DNA of 64,000 nt from JAIOQJ01 sp963718635 (GTDB taxonomy: Bacteria > Planctomycetota > Planctomycetia > Gemmatales > Gemmataceae): the NCBI GenBank assembly GCA_963718635.1, contig OY970367.1:558001-622000 (forward strand), written 5' to 3'. Each line of letters begins with the position of its first letter. The first letter of the stretch is position 1. The position numbers and the translations under genes were made by a program. Positions 8,718 through 18,480 of the stretch are shown one piece after another. The notes under the pieces were generated by a model, which made no database searches, was not told the DNA's origin, and worked only from the letters and a program-made list of their open reading frames with translations.

Positions 8718-9448
8718 ATGGCTTCGGAACTCACTACCACTCGCGAACAAGAAATCCTGGAGCAATGTCAGGAGGCGATCGGCTATCGCTTTCAGAAGCT
8801 CGATCTGCTCCGTTCGGCTCTCACACATACCTCGGGCGCCAATACGCGCAGCACTCGAACGAACGCCTGGAATTTCTCGGCGATGCCGTGCTCGGCCTGG
8901 TTACCTGCGAACAACTCTTTCTCCGCTTTCCCGAGTATCAGGAAGGCGAGATGACCAAGATCAAGTCCGCCGTCGTCAGCCGGACGGCGTGCGCGCAATT
9001 CAGCATGGAACTCGACCTCGGCGCCTATCTCTTTCTCGGTCGGGGCATGCGCATCAGTTCCGACATGCCTTCGAACTTACTAGCTGACGTGTTTGAATCG
9101 CTCATTGCCGCGATTTATCTGGATGGCGGAATGGACGCGGCCGAGCCTTTTCTGCTGAGGTTCCTCACGCCGGAAATCGATCGCGTTGTTCGCGATGTGG
9201 CCAACAACAACTATAAGTCGTTGCTGCAACAAGTCGCCCAGCGCGAATACGGCGCCACGCCTCGCTATCAAGTGCTCGATGAGCAAGGGCCCGATCACTC
9301 GCGATCGTTCAAAATCGCGGTCGTACTCAACACGCATTCCTATCCGCCGGCTTGGGGCCAGAACAAAAAGATTGCCGAATCCCGAGCGGCGATGAACGCC
9401 CTGGCGGAAATCAACGGCGAGCCGATCCCTTACGCTTCCGATAACTAG
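8718..9448 (+). CDS. rnc: ribonuclease III (reading frame interrupted by a 1-nt loss)
   Basis: Double-strand-specific RNase that processes rRNA precursors. The N-terminal part (8718 to ~8843: EAIGYRFQKLDLLRSALTHTS) is in one frame and the rest, from QHSNERLEFLGDAVLG on, is in another, consistent with one base missing near ACGCGC at 8843-8850. Both catalytic motifs are intact (NERLEFLGD and DVFESLIAAIYLDGG), as is the C-terminal dsRNA-binding domain (NYKSLLQQVAQREYG, KIAESRAAMNALAEI). No slippery heptamer is present, so programmed frameshifting is unlikely. An assembly error is the simplest reading; a true mutation is the alternative. Confidence 0.88.
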
Positions 9449-9519
9449 CGTGGCTCCGCCTTAGACCAACGAGAAGCTTCTAAGCACGAGACATCCAATA
9501 GCAAACAAAGCGAAATTCA

Positions 9520-9639
9520 TCAGCCACTGATTAAACACGGACGAAACACGGATAAATCTAACATCCGATGGGGTTCTCGACGACCCGCATTGACATCTTC
9601 GTTTTATCCGTGTTTGGTCTGTGTTCCATCCGTGGCTGA
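9520..9639. repeat. inverted repeat, CAGCCACTGATTAAACACGG type
   Basis: The left arm (9520-9556) and right arm (9602-9639, ending CCGTGGCTGA) are imperfect reverse complements of ~37 nt around a ~45-nt loop. It fills most of the gap after rnc. Confidence 0.65.
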
Positions 9640-9728
9640 ATATTTTTCGCTTGGTTGGGCGCCGTATCAGAACATGATCATTCACGATGAGTTTCTTCAG
9701 ATATCAGCGACCTAGTGGTTTTCTCTTC

Positions 9729-10009
9729 ATGCCGATGCCGTCTTATATCTTGAGGTGTCATGGCGCCGCTTGTCAGGCGGAAGCAGCGTATAAAGTGGCT
9801 GCTCGGTGGAGCGATGGCATCACCGGTGAATTGAAAACCTATTCGTTGGCCTGCGAGAAATGTTTGCCTCAGCTTTTCGAGCGGGCCAAGATGAAACGGG
9901 ACCTCTGCCGGCTGGCCGTCGGCGAAAGCCTGGCTGTCCCGTCGATTTTTCGTCTGCGCGCGGCGAAAGAGACCGCAAGCTCGACCGCTGCGAAGAACTG
10001 GAAAAGTAG
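9729..10009 (+). CDS. small conserved Cys-containing protein (frame interrupted)
   Basis: About 93 residues when one missing base near 9956 (CTGCGCGCGG) is allowed for. The first part reads MPSYILRCHGAACQAEAAYK and the corrected tail reads GERDRKLDRCEELEK, ending at TAG. Without correction the frame runs on antisense into the response regulator, which is implausible. Pairs of Cys (RCHGAAC and ACEKCLP) suggest a small zinc-binding fold. I recall similar proteins in other planctomycetes but no function. The start is uncertain (9687, 9729 or 9735). The stop lies 1 nt from the convergent response regulator stop. Confidence 0.6.
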
Positions 10010-10010
10010 T

Positions 10011-10415
10011 TCACTTCGCTTCCGATTCGACCGGCGCGGGCTTAGGCGGCAGACTGAATGCTTTATTCACCGCTTCCAGCAAACGATCCATGGCGAACGG
10101 CTTGCGAATATAGTCGACCACGCCCAGATACTCGGCATACGCTTTATGTCGGCTGCCTTCATTGGCGGTAATCATAATGATCGGCGGCGTATCGGTTTTC
10201 CCCCGAAAATGTTCGAGAACCGGGTAGCCCCCCATCCGCGGCATCATCATATCGAGGATGACCAAGTCGGGCTTTTGATTGTAAATCATCTGCTTAGCGA
10301 GATGGCCATCGTGCGCTTGCAGAATCGTATAGCCTTGCTTTTCGAGCAGGGTGCGAAGCCCTTCAATCATTTCGTGGTCGTCGTCTACGATTAAGATGGT
10401 CTTGCTGCCGGCCAT
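10011..10415 (-). CDS. single-domain response regulator (CheY-like receiver)
   Basis: A 134-residue stand-alone receiver domain. Acidic pocket VDDD near the N-terminus, phospho-acceptor Asp in VILDMMMPRMGG (~residue 55), Thr in MITANEG and Lys in IRKPFAMDRL are all present. There is no output domain; the C-terminal Pro/Glu-rich tail (PPKPAPVESEAK) is short. AGGAG is found 11 nt upstream of the ATG. The cognate kinase is not in the window, so the signal is unknown. Confidence 0.9.
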   Translation of the reverse strand: MAGSKTILIVDDDHEMIEGLRTLLEKQGYTILQAHDGHLAKQMIYNQKPDLVILDMMMPRMGGYPVLEHFRGKTDTPPIIMITANEGSRHKAYAEYLGVVDYIRKPFAMDRLLEAVNKAFSLPPKPAPVESEAK

Positions 10416-10602
10416 GAGAAAGCAACTCCTGGAGGCGATAAGCGTAAGCCAACTGGCATCAGCATAACACTCGCTTTACCGACCGACAAGGACCCCGGCC
10501 AATTGCGCCGGATTTGTCGTAACTTGCCCGGGAACGATTTACCCTCCAACCTCTTCTTAGCCAGACGCGCCAATGATGAAGCGATGCTGATCGCGCATTT
10601 CT

Positions 10603-10678
10603 CACCGCGCGTTTTCCCACGATTTCCTCGCATTCCAGCTTGTGGAAATATTTCCACAAGCTGCGTCATCAGAATGAC
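10603..10678 (-). repeat. GGAAATATTTCC element, copy A
   Basis: A perfect 28-bp palindrome at 10636-10663 (CAGCTTGTGG-AAATATTT core) is followed, on the minus strand, by the conserved flank GGAATGCGAGGAAATCGTGG and then GAAAACGCGCG, and preceded by CATTCTGA. It is nearly identical in layout to the copy at 41303-41378. Confidence 0.8.
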
Positions 10679-10739
10679 ATTCGATTGCTTGCCGACCGGT
10701 TGTTCGTTTATTCATTCCGCATTCCGAATTCCGCATTCC

Positions 10740-10793
10740 GAATTTCCCCGCCCGTTTTTCCCGCAAAGTAGCATCGGGAAATATTTCCCGAAT
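10740..10793 (-). repeat. GGAAATATTTCC element, copy B
   Basis: A 16-bp palindrome CGGGAAATATTTCCCG (10775-10790) with a diverged flank (minus strand GCGGGAAAAACGGGCG, then GGGGAAATTCGGAATGCGG), matching the flank of the copy at 41025-41082. Confidence 0.7.
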
Positions 10794-11088
10794 ATTAACT
10801 GATAGCCTTTTCTGCGCATGGGGGCAGCCCTCCCGGCTGCCCCTGAGTCTTGTAGGGTGAGTGAAGGCTTTGCGAAACGCACGCCAATCCACTTGCCCCA
10901 TTCTGACTGTGAATGAGTCCGTAGGGTGAGCGGAGGTTCTGCCTGAATCAGTTGACGCACCCGGTAGGGCAACCAAGTTCGGAACTTAGCCAGCGGTTCA
11001 GATCAGGCGCTCGAACTGGTTTTGATTGAAGCAGCCGATGCGGGCATTGTTGGGAGACCACGGGCACGTTCTCGCAACGCTGGAAACG

Positions 11089-11122
11089 ACAAAACGCACC
11101 GGCAATCGCCGGCGCGTTTTGT
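11089..11122 (-). terminator. rho-independent terminator after the YTV gene
   Basis: ACAAAACGCACCGGC and GCCGGCGCGTTTTGT form a 15-bp stem with one mismatch around AATC, 15 nt past the stop of the minus-strand YTV gene. The minus strand reads TTTTGT on leaving the hairpin. Confidence 0.6.
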
Positions 11123-11136
11123 GGATGGCGTTCTCT

Positions 11137-12990
11137 TTACGGCATGCAGGTCGGGCAGCAGGCACGGGAAAACTTCTGGAAGAAGCACTTACGCGCGTTG
11201 CAGCAGTCCGGCAGCGGCGGGCATGGCATTTCACAGACGGCTTCACACACCGGCACTAATTTGCACGTCTGGTAAGACACGCAGTAAGGCTCCATCGAGC
11301 AAGTGGTCCGTGGCACGCATCGGGTATGTTGCTCCTGCACCATGCGACAAGTGGTATAGGGCACTTGGCATACCCGCTCTTCAGACACATAGTTCGTCCG
11401 GCAGCAGCGTACCGTACGGCAATGTTCCTCCGGAACCATGCGGCAGGTCGTATACGGTGTGCAGCAGACTTTCGTCTCGGGCACTGAATAGCAGTGGCGT
11501 CTTGTCTCATAACGCACATGCTGCTCCGACACCATTCGGCACGTCGTGTAAGGAACCTTGTGCCAAATCTGTTCGGGGACCGTGTAGCATTTCCGCCGCG
11601 TTTCATAACGAACGTGGTCCTCGCGAACCATACGGCAGGTCGTGTACGGAATCTGGCGAGTACGATAGTCATTCACCGTGTAACACTTGTGTTTCGTAAT
11701 CATTCGGCAATGTTGTTCGGAGACCATCCGGCAGGTTGTGTAAGGCGTCTGGCAGACACGCTGTTCGCACACCGTGTAGCAGTGACGACGAGTTTCATAA
11801 CGCACGTGTTGTTCGCTTATCGTCTTGCACGTCGTGTAGCACTCCTGGCGCATCACCGTGTAGCATTCCATCCGCGTGCAGGGCACTTGAACGGTGTAGC
11901 AGTGCGGCTTGCAGACGTAACTGCATTCCTGCACGGTACGGCACTCCTCATGCGGCACCCAGATCTTCTTGCAGATGTACTGGCCGGGGCATTGGTATTG
12001 CGAGCACACCGTCTGGCCGGGGCAATAATGGCTGCGGCAGGAGCAGGCATCGAAGGTCCACGTGCCTGGCGTACGGCAGGACTTCGTGACGATCGCTCCC
12101 GGCACGTATTCGCGCTGTTCACACCACGAGCCTGAGCAAACTTTGACCACGCGCTCGGTAATTACCGGCTCACGGCGATACTCGACGCGAGTCTCGGTAC
12201 GGCATTCCGTTACCGGGCGATAACACACCACTGGAATTTGCCGCACGTGTTGTTCGTAGACCGGTCGTTGCACGCAATAGGGAATGGCGACCTGATACTC
12301 CTGAACCATTGGCTTTTGCACCGTGTAGCGCGTCTCGCGAACGTGCTGTTCGTACACCGGATGCTGAGTAGTGTAATAGCAGGGCACCTGGTATTCCTGC
12401 ACCACCTGCCGTGGCACGCAATAGGTTTCGCAACGGACGTGCTGTTCGTAGACCGGCTTCGTCGTGCAATAAGGGATGGCGACCTGGTATTCCTGCACCA
12501 CCGGGCGCTGCACGGTCTGGCAGACATCTCGGAAGTGTTGTTCGTAGACTGGCTTGCAAATGGTGTAAGGAATGGCGACCTGGTATTCCTGCACCATGGG
12601 ATGATAGACGGTATAGCGATGCTCGCGCACGTGCTGTTCGTAGACCGGTTTGCATACCGTATACTTCTGCACGACATCGTAAAATTCCGTGACGGGCTTG
12701 CAGACGGTACAGCGCTGCTCCCGGAAGCACTGCTCGTAAACAGGCTTGCACGTCGTGTAACATTGTTGCTCCATCACTGTGTGATAGACGGGCCGGTAGC
12801 AAACCTTTGTCTGAGTTTCCAATACCGATTTGTACGTGATGCGCTGCGTGACAACCGGCATGGCGCATTGGTTGTCGCACACCGGCGCTGATGGGTACGA
12901 GCAGGCGCCGCAGTGCGAAGCTTTACCCGTCGACGCTGTTCCTAGTGCAAGCAACAGCGCGGCCAGCGCGCTCAAACGCATCCGTCTCAT
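11137..12990 (-). CDS. YTV-repeat Cys-rich surface protein
   Basis: A 617-residue secreted protein. The signal peptide is RLSALAALLLALGTASTGKA, so the start was set at the ATG at 12990 rather than 13107. The mature protein is built from Tyr/Thr/Val/Cys-rich repeats. In the N-terminal half a unit of the form KPVYEQHVR...VQEYQVAIPY recurs, and in the C-terminal half TCRMVSEQHVRYETRR...VPYT recurs. Both have a period of exactly 32 residues. A central, non-repeated Cys-rich stretch (SGSWCEQREY to QYICKKIW) separates them. This matches the planctomycete YTV proteins reported as cell-wall/envelope proteins. The role here, a disulfide-linked envelope component, is inferred. Confidence 0.88.
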   Translation of the reverse strand: MRRMRLSALAALLLALGTASTGKASHCGACSYPSAPVCDNQCAMPVVTQRITYKSVLETQTKVCYRPVYHTVMEQQCYTTCKPVYEQCFREQRCTVCKPVTEFYDVVQKYTVCKPVYEQHVREHRYTVYHPMVQEYQVAIPYTICKPVYEQHFRDVCQTVQRPVVQEYQVAIPYCTTKPVYEQHVRCETYCVPRQVVQEYQVPCYYTTQHPVYEQHVRETRYTVQKPMVQEYQVAIPYCVQRPVYEQHVRQIPVVCYRPVTECRTETRVEYRREPVITERVVKVCSGSWCEQREYVPGAIVTKSCRTPGTWTFDACSCRSHYCPGQTVCSQYQCPGQYICKKIWVPHEECRTVQECSYVCKPHCYTVQVPCTRMECYTVMRQECYTTCKTISEQHVRYETRRHCYTVCEQRVCQTPYTTCRMVSEQHCRMITKHKCYTVNDYRTRQIPYTTCRMVREDHVRYETRRKCYTVPEQIWHKVPYTTCRMVSEQHVRYETRRHCYSVPETKVCCTPYTTCRMVPEEHCRTVRCCRTNYVSEERVCQVPYTTCRMVQEQHTRCVPRTTCSMEPYCVSYQTCKLVPVCEAVCEMPCPPLPDCCNARKCFFQKFSRACCPTCMP

Positions 12991-13208
12991 GGGTGAATCT
13001 CTAATGGTTGACGAACGCTCAAGCGCGAAGCCCCTGTCCGCGAGCAAATGTTCGTCAAGGTAAAAATGACACGACTTGGGGGGAGAGGCAAAATCTACTT
13101 GGAGCAAAAGAGGGGTAAGCCGGCAAACGCAGATTGCGTATTCCGCATGACTGGCAGATAGGTTGAAAGCGTCTCGATCACCAAGGTCGCTATTATCGAG
13201 CCAAGCCC

Positions 13209-13356
13209 CTTCGCTGGCGCTTCAAGCTCGTACTCTATCACACGAGCCTGAAGCGCCAGCGAAGAGTGCTCTCTCTTGGCTGGCGCTTTAGGCTTGTACT
13301 GGGACTTCAGGCTCGTGTCCAGGCGATGCTCTCACCAGCCTGAAGCGCCAGCGAAG
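13209..13356. repeat. TTCGCTGGCGCTTCAGGCTCGT palindromes
   Basis: Two to three overlapping inverted repeats with the core CTGGCGCTTCAGGCTCGT and its complement lie downstream of the PEP-CTERM gene, at the start of a 376-nt gene-free stretch before the YTV gene. They are AGCCTGAAGCGCCAGCGAAG-type, like the inner arm of the gatA element. The rest of the gap shows nothing recognisable. Confidence 0.65.
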
Positions 13357-13366
13357 AACGCCGAAA

Positions 13367-14326
13367 TCAAATCACTCGCAAACGGAGTTTTGCCCTGCGG
13401 CAAATGCCGAAGATCAGAGTGACGACTCCGCAAAGAAATAGGCTTCCCGGCTCAGGAACCGACGCTGGCGCGATGGCCAAGCCCACTAATCCTTTTTGCA
13501 AGGGGCCGATATCTGTGATCTGATACGTGCTTTGGTCGTTGCTTAGAACGATTGTCGCCAAGTGAGCGTTGAAGGGGCTTCCCGGCGCAAAGTCAGAAGC
13601 AAAAAGTAGTCCATTGCTATCGAATACCATGCCTTTGATTTGGCTGCCGGTGGCGCCTGAAAGAGTGGGTGAGACTGCCTGAGCCGCACCTGTATTGGGA
13701 TCGATCGTATACAAGTTTTTTCCATTTGACCCTTCGCCAGCGAAATAAATCGACCCGCCGGGTTTGACCGCTAAGCCATCGCCGGAGGTACTCCCCGAAA
13801 TATCACCGCTGATTCCACTACCGACAATCGACGCAAGGCCGGTCGTGGCGTTGATCTTGTAAAGACCTTCCTGGGGGTTCTTCGAGTAGCCAAAGAGTGT
13901 GCCGTCGGCAGCGAACGAGACGCTCTGGATTGCGATTGAACTTCCGTTGTTTGTGCCAAAAGTTCCGTGCGCTCCGTATGAATTGGCGCCGTCCACCAAC
14001 GTAGCCGTAGCGGCGCCCGAGGTGGTAATCATTACCAGGCTATTGGCGTTCGTGCCCGAGCTATTAATGGCGCCATAGAGCAGACCATTTAACGGGTTGA
14101 ACGAAATCCCGGTGATATTTTCACCTGTCGTTCCATTCAGTTTCACTGCTCCGATAGTCGTGACCACACTGGTTGAGGTGTCGATGCTGTACAGTGTGGA
14201 AGTCGAGGCAGCACTGCCGCCGCCATCGACCTCGTAAATAATGTCGCCAAATGCGGGAAAGGTGAAGAAGAGCGGTGCAAGAGCAACGACTCCAAGCTGC
14301 TGCACTCGGATTCGCGAACGATTCAT
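13367..14326 (-). CDS. PEP-CTERM-anchored secreted protein with beta-propeller-like repeats
   Basis: A 319-residue exported protein. The N-terminal signal peptide is followed by repeats of the kind LYSIDTSTS, LYKINATTG and LYTIDPNTG, typical of beta-propeller/DUF4394-like proteins. The C-terminus has the sorting signal VPEPGSLFLCG, then a hydrophobic helix, then a basic tail (CRRAKLRLR), the signature of PEP-CTERM/exosortase processing. It is probably released to or anchored at the cell surface. No exosortase gene is in the window. The neighbouring DUF1559 gene is in the same direction, 51 nt upstream. Confidence 0.8.
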   Translation of the reverse strand: MNRSRIRVQQLGVVALAPLFFTFPAFGDIIYEVDGGGSAASTSTLYSIDTSTSVVTTIGAVKLNGTTGENITGISFNPLNGLLYGAINSSGTNANSLVMITTSGAATATLVDGANSYGAHGTFGTNNGSSIAIQSVSFAADGTLFGYSKNPQEGLYKINATTGLASIVGSGISGDISGSTSGDGLAVKPGGSIYFAGEGSNGKNLYTIDPNTGAAQAVSPTLSGATGSQIKGMVFDSNGLLFASDFAPGSPFNAHLATIVLSNDQSTYQITDIGPLQKGLVGLAIAPASVPEPGSLFLCGVVTLIFGICRRAKLRLRVI

Positions 14327-14377
14327 ACCGGGTCTCTTTCAGGTTGGTGCTGTAAATGGGCGCTGCAAACGTTCGAG

Positions 14378-15274
14378 TCAAAAATCATGAGCAACGTCGC
14401 CGGCCCGAGCCGTTAACGCAGGAACGAGAACGTTATTGACATCAATGCCGGCAGTGGCGGTTCTCACCGCGCCGTCCCCCATCAGCAAGCAGATGGCGCC
14501 TAAATGCGAAGTCGAAAGCAGGGCGACGCCAGGCGCTGGGTTGGGCGGCACAGTGCAATGACTGGCCGTTATTCCAGTCACAAGCACTCGCGGAGTCAGC
14601 GAAACCGCGCCGGCGAATCTCTTGTTCGCGGTGGTGCCCCAAGGATTTTGACCTCCCGGGCCTCCACCTCCCCCAGCGCCTCCGCCGCAAAGCTGCACAT
14701 GTTCGCCGACAATAATTGTGGTTGAGGTTCCGTCCGGCATCGCCGCCTCAATGTTTAGTTGTGTCACCGGGCTTGTAAGCTGCGGGAATACGCCCGAATT
14801 AGCTGCGGCCGGCACATAAAGGTTGTAAGCATAGCTTCCCAAGACCGCACCGGCTGCCGTGGTCGTGGCGTTGGTGTTGGTTGAATCGGAGGGGCAACGA
14901 AACAAGTTGATCGCTGTATTCGGACCTGGATTGCCGACGCTGCTATAAACCGCATCCTGTTCGAGATAAGGAAGCAGATTGAAGAAGACCGACGCGCTGT
15001 CGCCCGGCCCGCCGTTTGCGATAGGCCCTCCGCCTTCGCCAGGCACGTAGCCGAAGGCACTGCTATAGTTGTGGACGCTCAAACCAATCTGTTTCAGATG
15101 ATTGACGCAGACAGTTCGACTAGCCGCCTCACGCACTTTCTGAACTGCGGGCAAAAGCAATCCAATGAGAATGGCTACAATCGCTATGACCACGAGTAAT
15201 TCGATCAGGGTAAAGGCTTGCGCACCTCTAGAGCGACGGTCCGTTTTGTCGACATTCGGGGAAGCGGCTTCCAT
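14378..15274 (-). CDS. DUF1559 prepilin-like protein
   Basis: A 298-residue protein with a type IV prepilin-like leader and helix (GAQAFTLIELLVVIAIVAIL, ~residues 18-37) followed by the conserved LLPAVQKVREAASR stretch, and a C-terminal LMGDGAVR motif. These are hallmarks of the DUF1559 family, massively expanded in planctomycetes and thought to be pseudopilin-like secreted proteins. A Gly-rich loop occurs around residues 190-205. Function beyond this is unknown. Confidence 0.9.
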   Translation of the reverse strand: MEAASPNVDKTDRRSRGAQAFTLIELLVVIAIVAILIGLLLPAVQKVREAASRTVCVNHLKQIGLSVHNYSSAFGYVPGEGGGPIANGGPGDSASVFFNLLPYLEQDAVYSSVGNPGPNTAINLFRCPSDSTNTNATTTAAGAVLGSYAYNLYVPAAANSGVFPQLTSPVTQLNIEAAMPDGTSTTIIVGEHVQLCGGGAGGGGGPGGQNPWGTTANKRFAGAVSLTPRVLVTGITASHCTVPPNPAPGVALLSTSHLGAICLLMGDGAVRTATAGIDVNNVLVPALTARAGDVAHDF

Positions 15275-15336
15275 GGCATCCGTCCAATCGCGTCATCATC
15301 CGCTACACTAGAATCATATCATAAAAGGATACGATC

Positions 15337-16386
15337 GTGTCAGACGGCCGACAACCCGAAAACCGCGTGAAGGTCCGCCGGAGCGAAAACGGCTGGACGC
15401 AGGCCGACTTGGCAGAACGGGCAGGTATTTCGCGCGCCGCAGTCAGCGCGGTTGAGATTGATCGGCTGGTGCCGTCTGTTGCAGCGGCTTTGGCCATCGC
15501 CAGCGCTTTATCCTGCACGGTAGAAGAATTATTCGGCGAGCGTGATTCGTCCGCGCTGCCAACTTGGGCCTGGCCGCCCCCCAGCGACCCTTGCCGTTAT
15601 TGGGAAGCGGAGGTGGCCGGTCGACTGGTTCGTTATCCCGTCGAGACATCAGCGACGCGGCACGATGGCATCTACCGGGACAGCTCATTCTTTCTCAATA
15701 GCCACGGCACGGATCAGCGCACATTGGTGATGGCGAGTTGCGATCCGGCCGCGAACTTTTTGGCCGGGCAGTTGGCACAATCGGGCAACGTACGCCTTCT
15801 CACTTTGCAACGTTCTAGCCGGCAGGCGCTGGAACTGGTGCGGCAAGGGTTGGTTCACGTAGCGGGCATCCACTTTGCGACGGGACAGTCACCGGACGCA
15901 AATGCGAGGGCGGTCAAAGAATCTCTGGGCGAAGGCTATCGGCTCGTTCGTGTCGCGGCGTGGCAAGAAGGGCTGTCGTTAGCGTCCGGGAGCGCGGTAC
16001 GAACAGTGCGAGCCGCTTTGCGAAGCAACTTGCGCTGGGTTGGCCGCGAGCAAGGCTCGGCAGCACGGCAGTGTCAGGATGAATTGTTGTCGCATCGCTC
16101 CGTGCCGCGGCGTCTGGCACGCGACCATCGGGGGATTGCGGAAGCGGTTCGTTGTGGTTGGGCAGACATCGGCGTTTGCCTGCGTCTGGCGAGCGAGGAG
16201 GCGGGGCTGAACTTCATTACGGTGCGTGAAGAAAACTACGACCTCTGCTATCCGATTGAAAGTGAATCCGACTCGCGGATTCAGAGCCTGTTGCGGGCGC
16301 TGCGTGCCAAATCATATCGCCGCGATTTAGGCGATCTACCCGGCTATGACACGGCTCAGACGGGAGAAGTCGTTTCCGTAACGTGA
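15337..16386 (+). CDS. XRE-family regulator fused to a periplasmic-binding-protein-like domain
   Basis: A 349-residue cytoplasmic regulator. Residues ~10-65 are a helix-turn-helix (WTQADLAERAGISRAAVSAVEIDRLVPSVAAALAIA). Residues ~120-330 resemble the PBP-like domain found C-terminal to HTHs in molybdate- or tungstate-type regulators (VMASCDPAANFLAGQL, GHADIGV-like GWADIGVCLRLASEEAGLNFI). It probably senses a small ligand. Start GTG with AAAAGGA ~8 nt upstream. It is divergent from the DUF1559 gene, with only 62 nt between starts, so it may control that gene. No molybdate transporter is nearby. Confidence 0.8.
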   Translation: MSDGRQPENRVKVRRSENGWTQADLAERAGISRAAVSAVEIDRLVPSVAAALAIASALSCTVEELFGERDSSALPTWAWPPPSDPCRYWEAEVAGRLVRYPVETSATRHDGIYRDSSFFLNSHGTDQRTLVMASCDPAANFLAGQLAQSGNVRLLTLQRSSRQALELVRQGLVHVAGIHFATGQSPDANARAVKESLGEGYRLVRVAAWQEGLSLASGSAVRTVRAALRSNLRWVGREQGSAARQCQDELLSHRSVPRRLARDHRGIAEAVRCGWADIGVCLRLASEEAGLNFITVREENYDLCYPIESESDSRIQSLLRALRAKSYRRDLGDLPGYDTAQTGEVVSVT

Positions 16387-16400
16387 AGCTGCCTTGCCAG

Positions 16401-18480
16401 CTATTGCAGCTTCTTGGCAGCCGATGCGAGTTCGAGGAAGTAATTCTCCATGTCGCGGTTGTTCTGACTGCGTGCTTGAGCGAGCGCTCGCTCAGCCAAT
16501 TGGCTTGCATGGGCGGCATGCTTCTGAGCCAGCATCGCTTCGATGGCGGGGCCATAATATTTCAATTCGTCAGGGGCTTTCGTGAGGAGCTTAGCAAATG
16601 CTTCGAATGCGTTATCCACCCGTCCCGCTTTGGCGAGCATCTGGCCGCGTTTCAAAGCATAGTCGTTGAGCCGTCGGCCTTCGTTCGTGGCAGCATCCGC
16701 TTCCTCGGCCTGATCGAGCAGTCTCAAGATGGCTTCCATCTCATTGTCGTTGTGCGCCATTTGGATTAGGTAATTGAAGGCAAAGAAGCGGTCGCTCACG
16801 GAACTTTGAGTCAGTTCGATGGCCATTTTTTCCGCTGTCCCTCGATCCTCTAATGTAACTGCCCGGCGAAATGCCTTTTCCAAGTCTTCATCATTCATGG
16901 CTTCCATATCAAGGGCCGCAAGCTCATCGCGCGTAAGTACGTCATAATTCATCGTGGGGGGTCGAACCGCCAAAATAAGCCCGAGCTTTCTGCGCAAGCG
17001 GTTAAAATCGTACAGGACAGCTATGGAAATGGTCTCACCCTGGGCGACGCGGGGCGAAGAGGCGATGAAACATTCCTCGATGAACTTCACCACGCCGTGC
17101 AATCGCTTCTGCTGCTTGGAATCAGCCGCCGCTTGAACGGGCGACATGTTGCCTAGTGTCCGTAGCGGCCGCTTACTCCAGATTTCTTCGAAGAAGTCGG
17201 TGGCATGGGCGTTCAATCTCTTGGCAATGTGACTCAGCTCGGCTTCCTGGGTCGGGAAAAGCAATGCTTCGACGGCGACGTCGGAGAAAACGCAGACTCC
17301 GCTTTCGTGCGTCGGCACGGAGACGGCCGACCCGAGCTTTCTTTTCATCTCGTCAGCGATTTGAATGATGCTCTCCTCGCGCAATCCTGAAAGCCGAATC
17401 AGGTTTTGAACGACTTGTAGATTCGCCGCCAGTCTACCGAGCGGAATCTCACCGGCTTCAGGAAGGAGAGATTGCTCGTGCAGGATGACTCCGGTGAGAA
17501 CGCCTTTCTCGGGCTCGGAGCGCATACCCGTGAGCCGGTGAGAATTCTGAAACGTTTCCAAAAGTTGGATAAAAGGCTCCGCCTGTTGCAGCTGGAAAAA
17601 AGTGCAGTATTCCACGTAGTCCGACTGCGCTTCCATACCGACCGCGCAGCGCAAAACTTCAACCAGCGCTTCGGCTTCGGCCGACAAGGCCGAATCTGAT
17701 TCCCCATCAATTGAACGAAGCAGGGCGTCGATCGCGATGGAATTTTCGCCCTGCCAGGCGGCGGATGATGCCGAGGTTGAATAAGGCGGCGGCATCACCG
17801 GGATCGAAAGCCGTCAGCTTTTCAAAAGCGGCGGCGGCTTCACTTAGCCGGCTTTGTCTCGACTTTGGCAGTTCCTTTTTCCAGTTCTCGGAATTTTTTT
17901 CGGCGGCAGGCCTGAACGTGTACGATTTGCGGGCGCTTTCCGGCAGCCGTGAGTCGGCGACGAACACGGAGTGAAAAGCCTTCTTGAGCTCTTCGGCCCC
18001 CGGCGCATATTGTATCGCTCGTTCAAGAGCAGCGCGGGCTGCGATGGGACGGTTCAGCCGCATTTCCAGTTCGAAAATCGCAGCGTTGATTTCTGCTAAA
18101 ATGTTGCCCGCTTTGGGGTCGTATACCTCGGCGGCTTTGCGAAATTCGAGCAAGGCCCCGATGAATTCACCCTCGTTATTCCGAAGGGTGCCTCGCAAAA
18201 AGTGGCCCAGGCCAATGTCCGGATTGATGGCAAACGCACGTTGGATAGCCTCGTCAGCGTCTCCTACCTTGCCGGCCAAAGCGTAAAGCTCAGCCTGATA
18301 CGCGAGGATCGACGCGTTCCCGGGGTGCTGATTGACCAATTGGGCCATTGTCTGCATTGCCGTCTCTGGTTGTCCCTGCTCGTGTTGCTGGCGCGCACGT
18401 TCGACAACCGGATAAATCGACAGGCAGCACCATTTGAAGGTTTTACCGCTTCCGCAGGGGCAAGGCTGATAAAGGTCCAT
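16401..18480 (-). CDS. SEC-C motif / TPR protein (frame interrupted)
   Basis: About 690 residues in two frames joined near 17748-17760. The N-terminus carries a SEC-C zinc motif (YQPCPCGSGKTFKWCC), then TPR-like helical repeats (NPDIGLGHFLRGTLRNNEGE, DPGDAAALFNLGIIRRLA). The frame then changes, and the C-terminal part (GENSIAIDALLRSIDGESD onward) continues to 16401 with further helical, TPR-like segments near the end. The break point lacks conservation loss on either side, so a sequencing indel is likely. SEC-C motifs bind zinc and occur in SecA and in many uncharacterised proteins; the function here is unknown. It converges with the XRE/PBP regulator, with 14 nt between stops. Confidence 0.7.

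Larger units (their letters stand above)
10416..11088. other. gene-free 670-nt region packed with repeats
   Basis: I see no credible gene here. It contains two copies of the GGAAATATTTCC element (annotated separately), ATTCCGCATTCCGAATTCCG-type short iterations at 10716-10745, and degenerate GTAGGGTGAG repeats at 10852-10972. It may also hold the promoter of the response regulator next to 10416. Confidence 0.6.

Noticed and set aside
8820..8870. Programmed -1 ribosomal frameshift in rnc
   Set aside because: No slippery X-XXY-YYZ heptamer or downstream pseudoknot was seen, and many other genes in the window show the same kind of break.
9687..10394. 235-residue plus-strand ORF
   Set aside because: Its second half runs antisense through the response regulator; allowing one missing base gives a shorter protein that ends 1 nt before the regulator stop.
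11494..12135. Plus-strand ORFs across the YTV gene
   Set aside because: Periodic antisense shadows produced by the 32-residue repeats.
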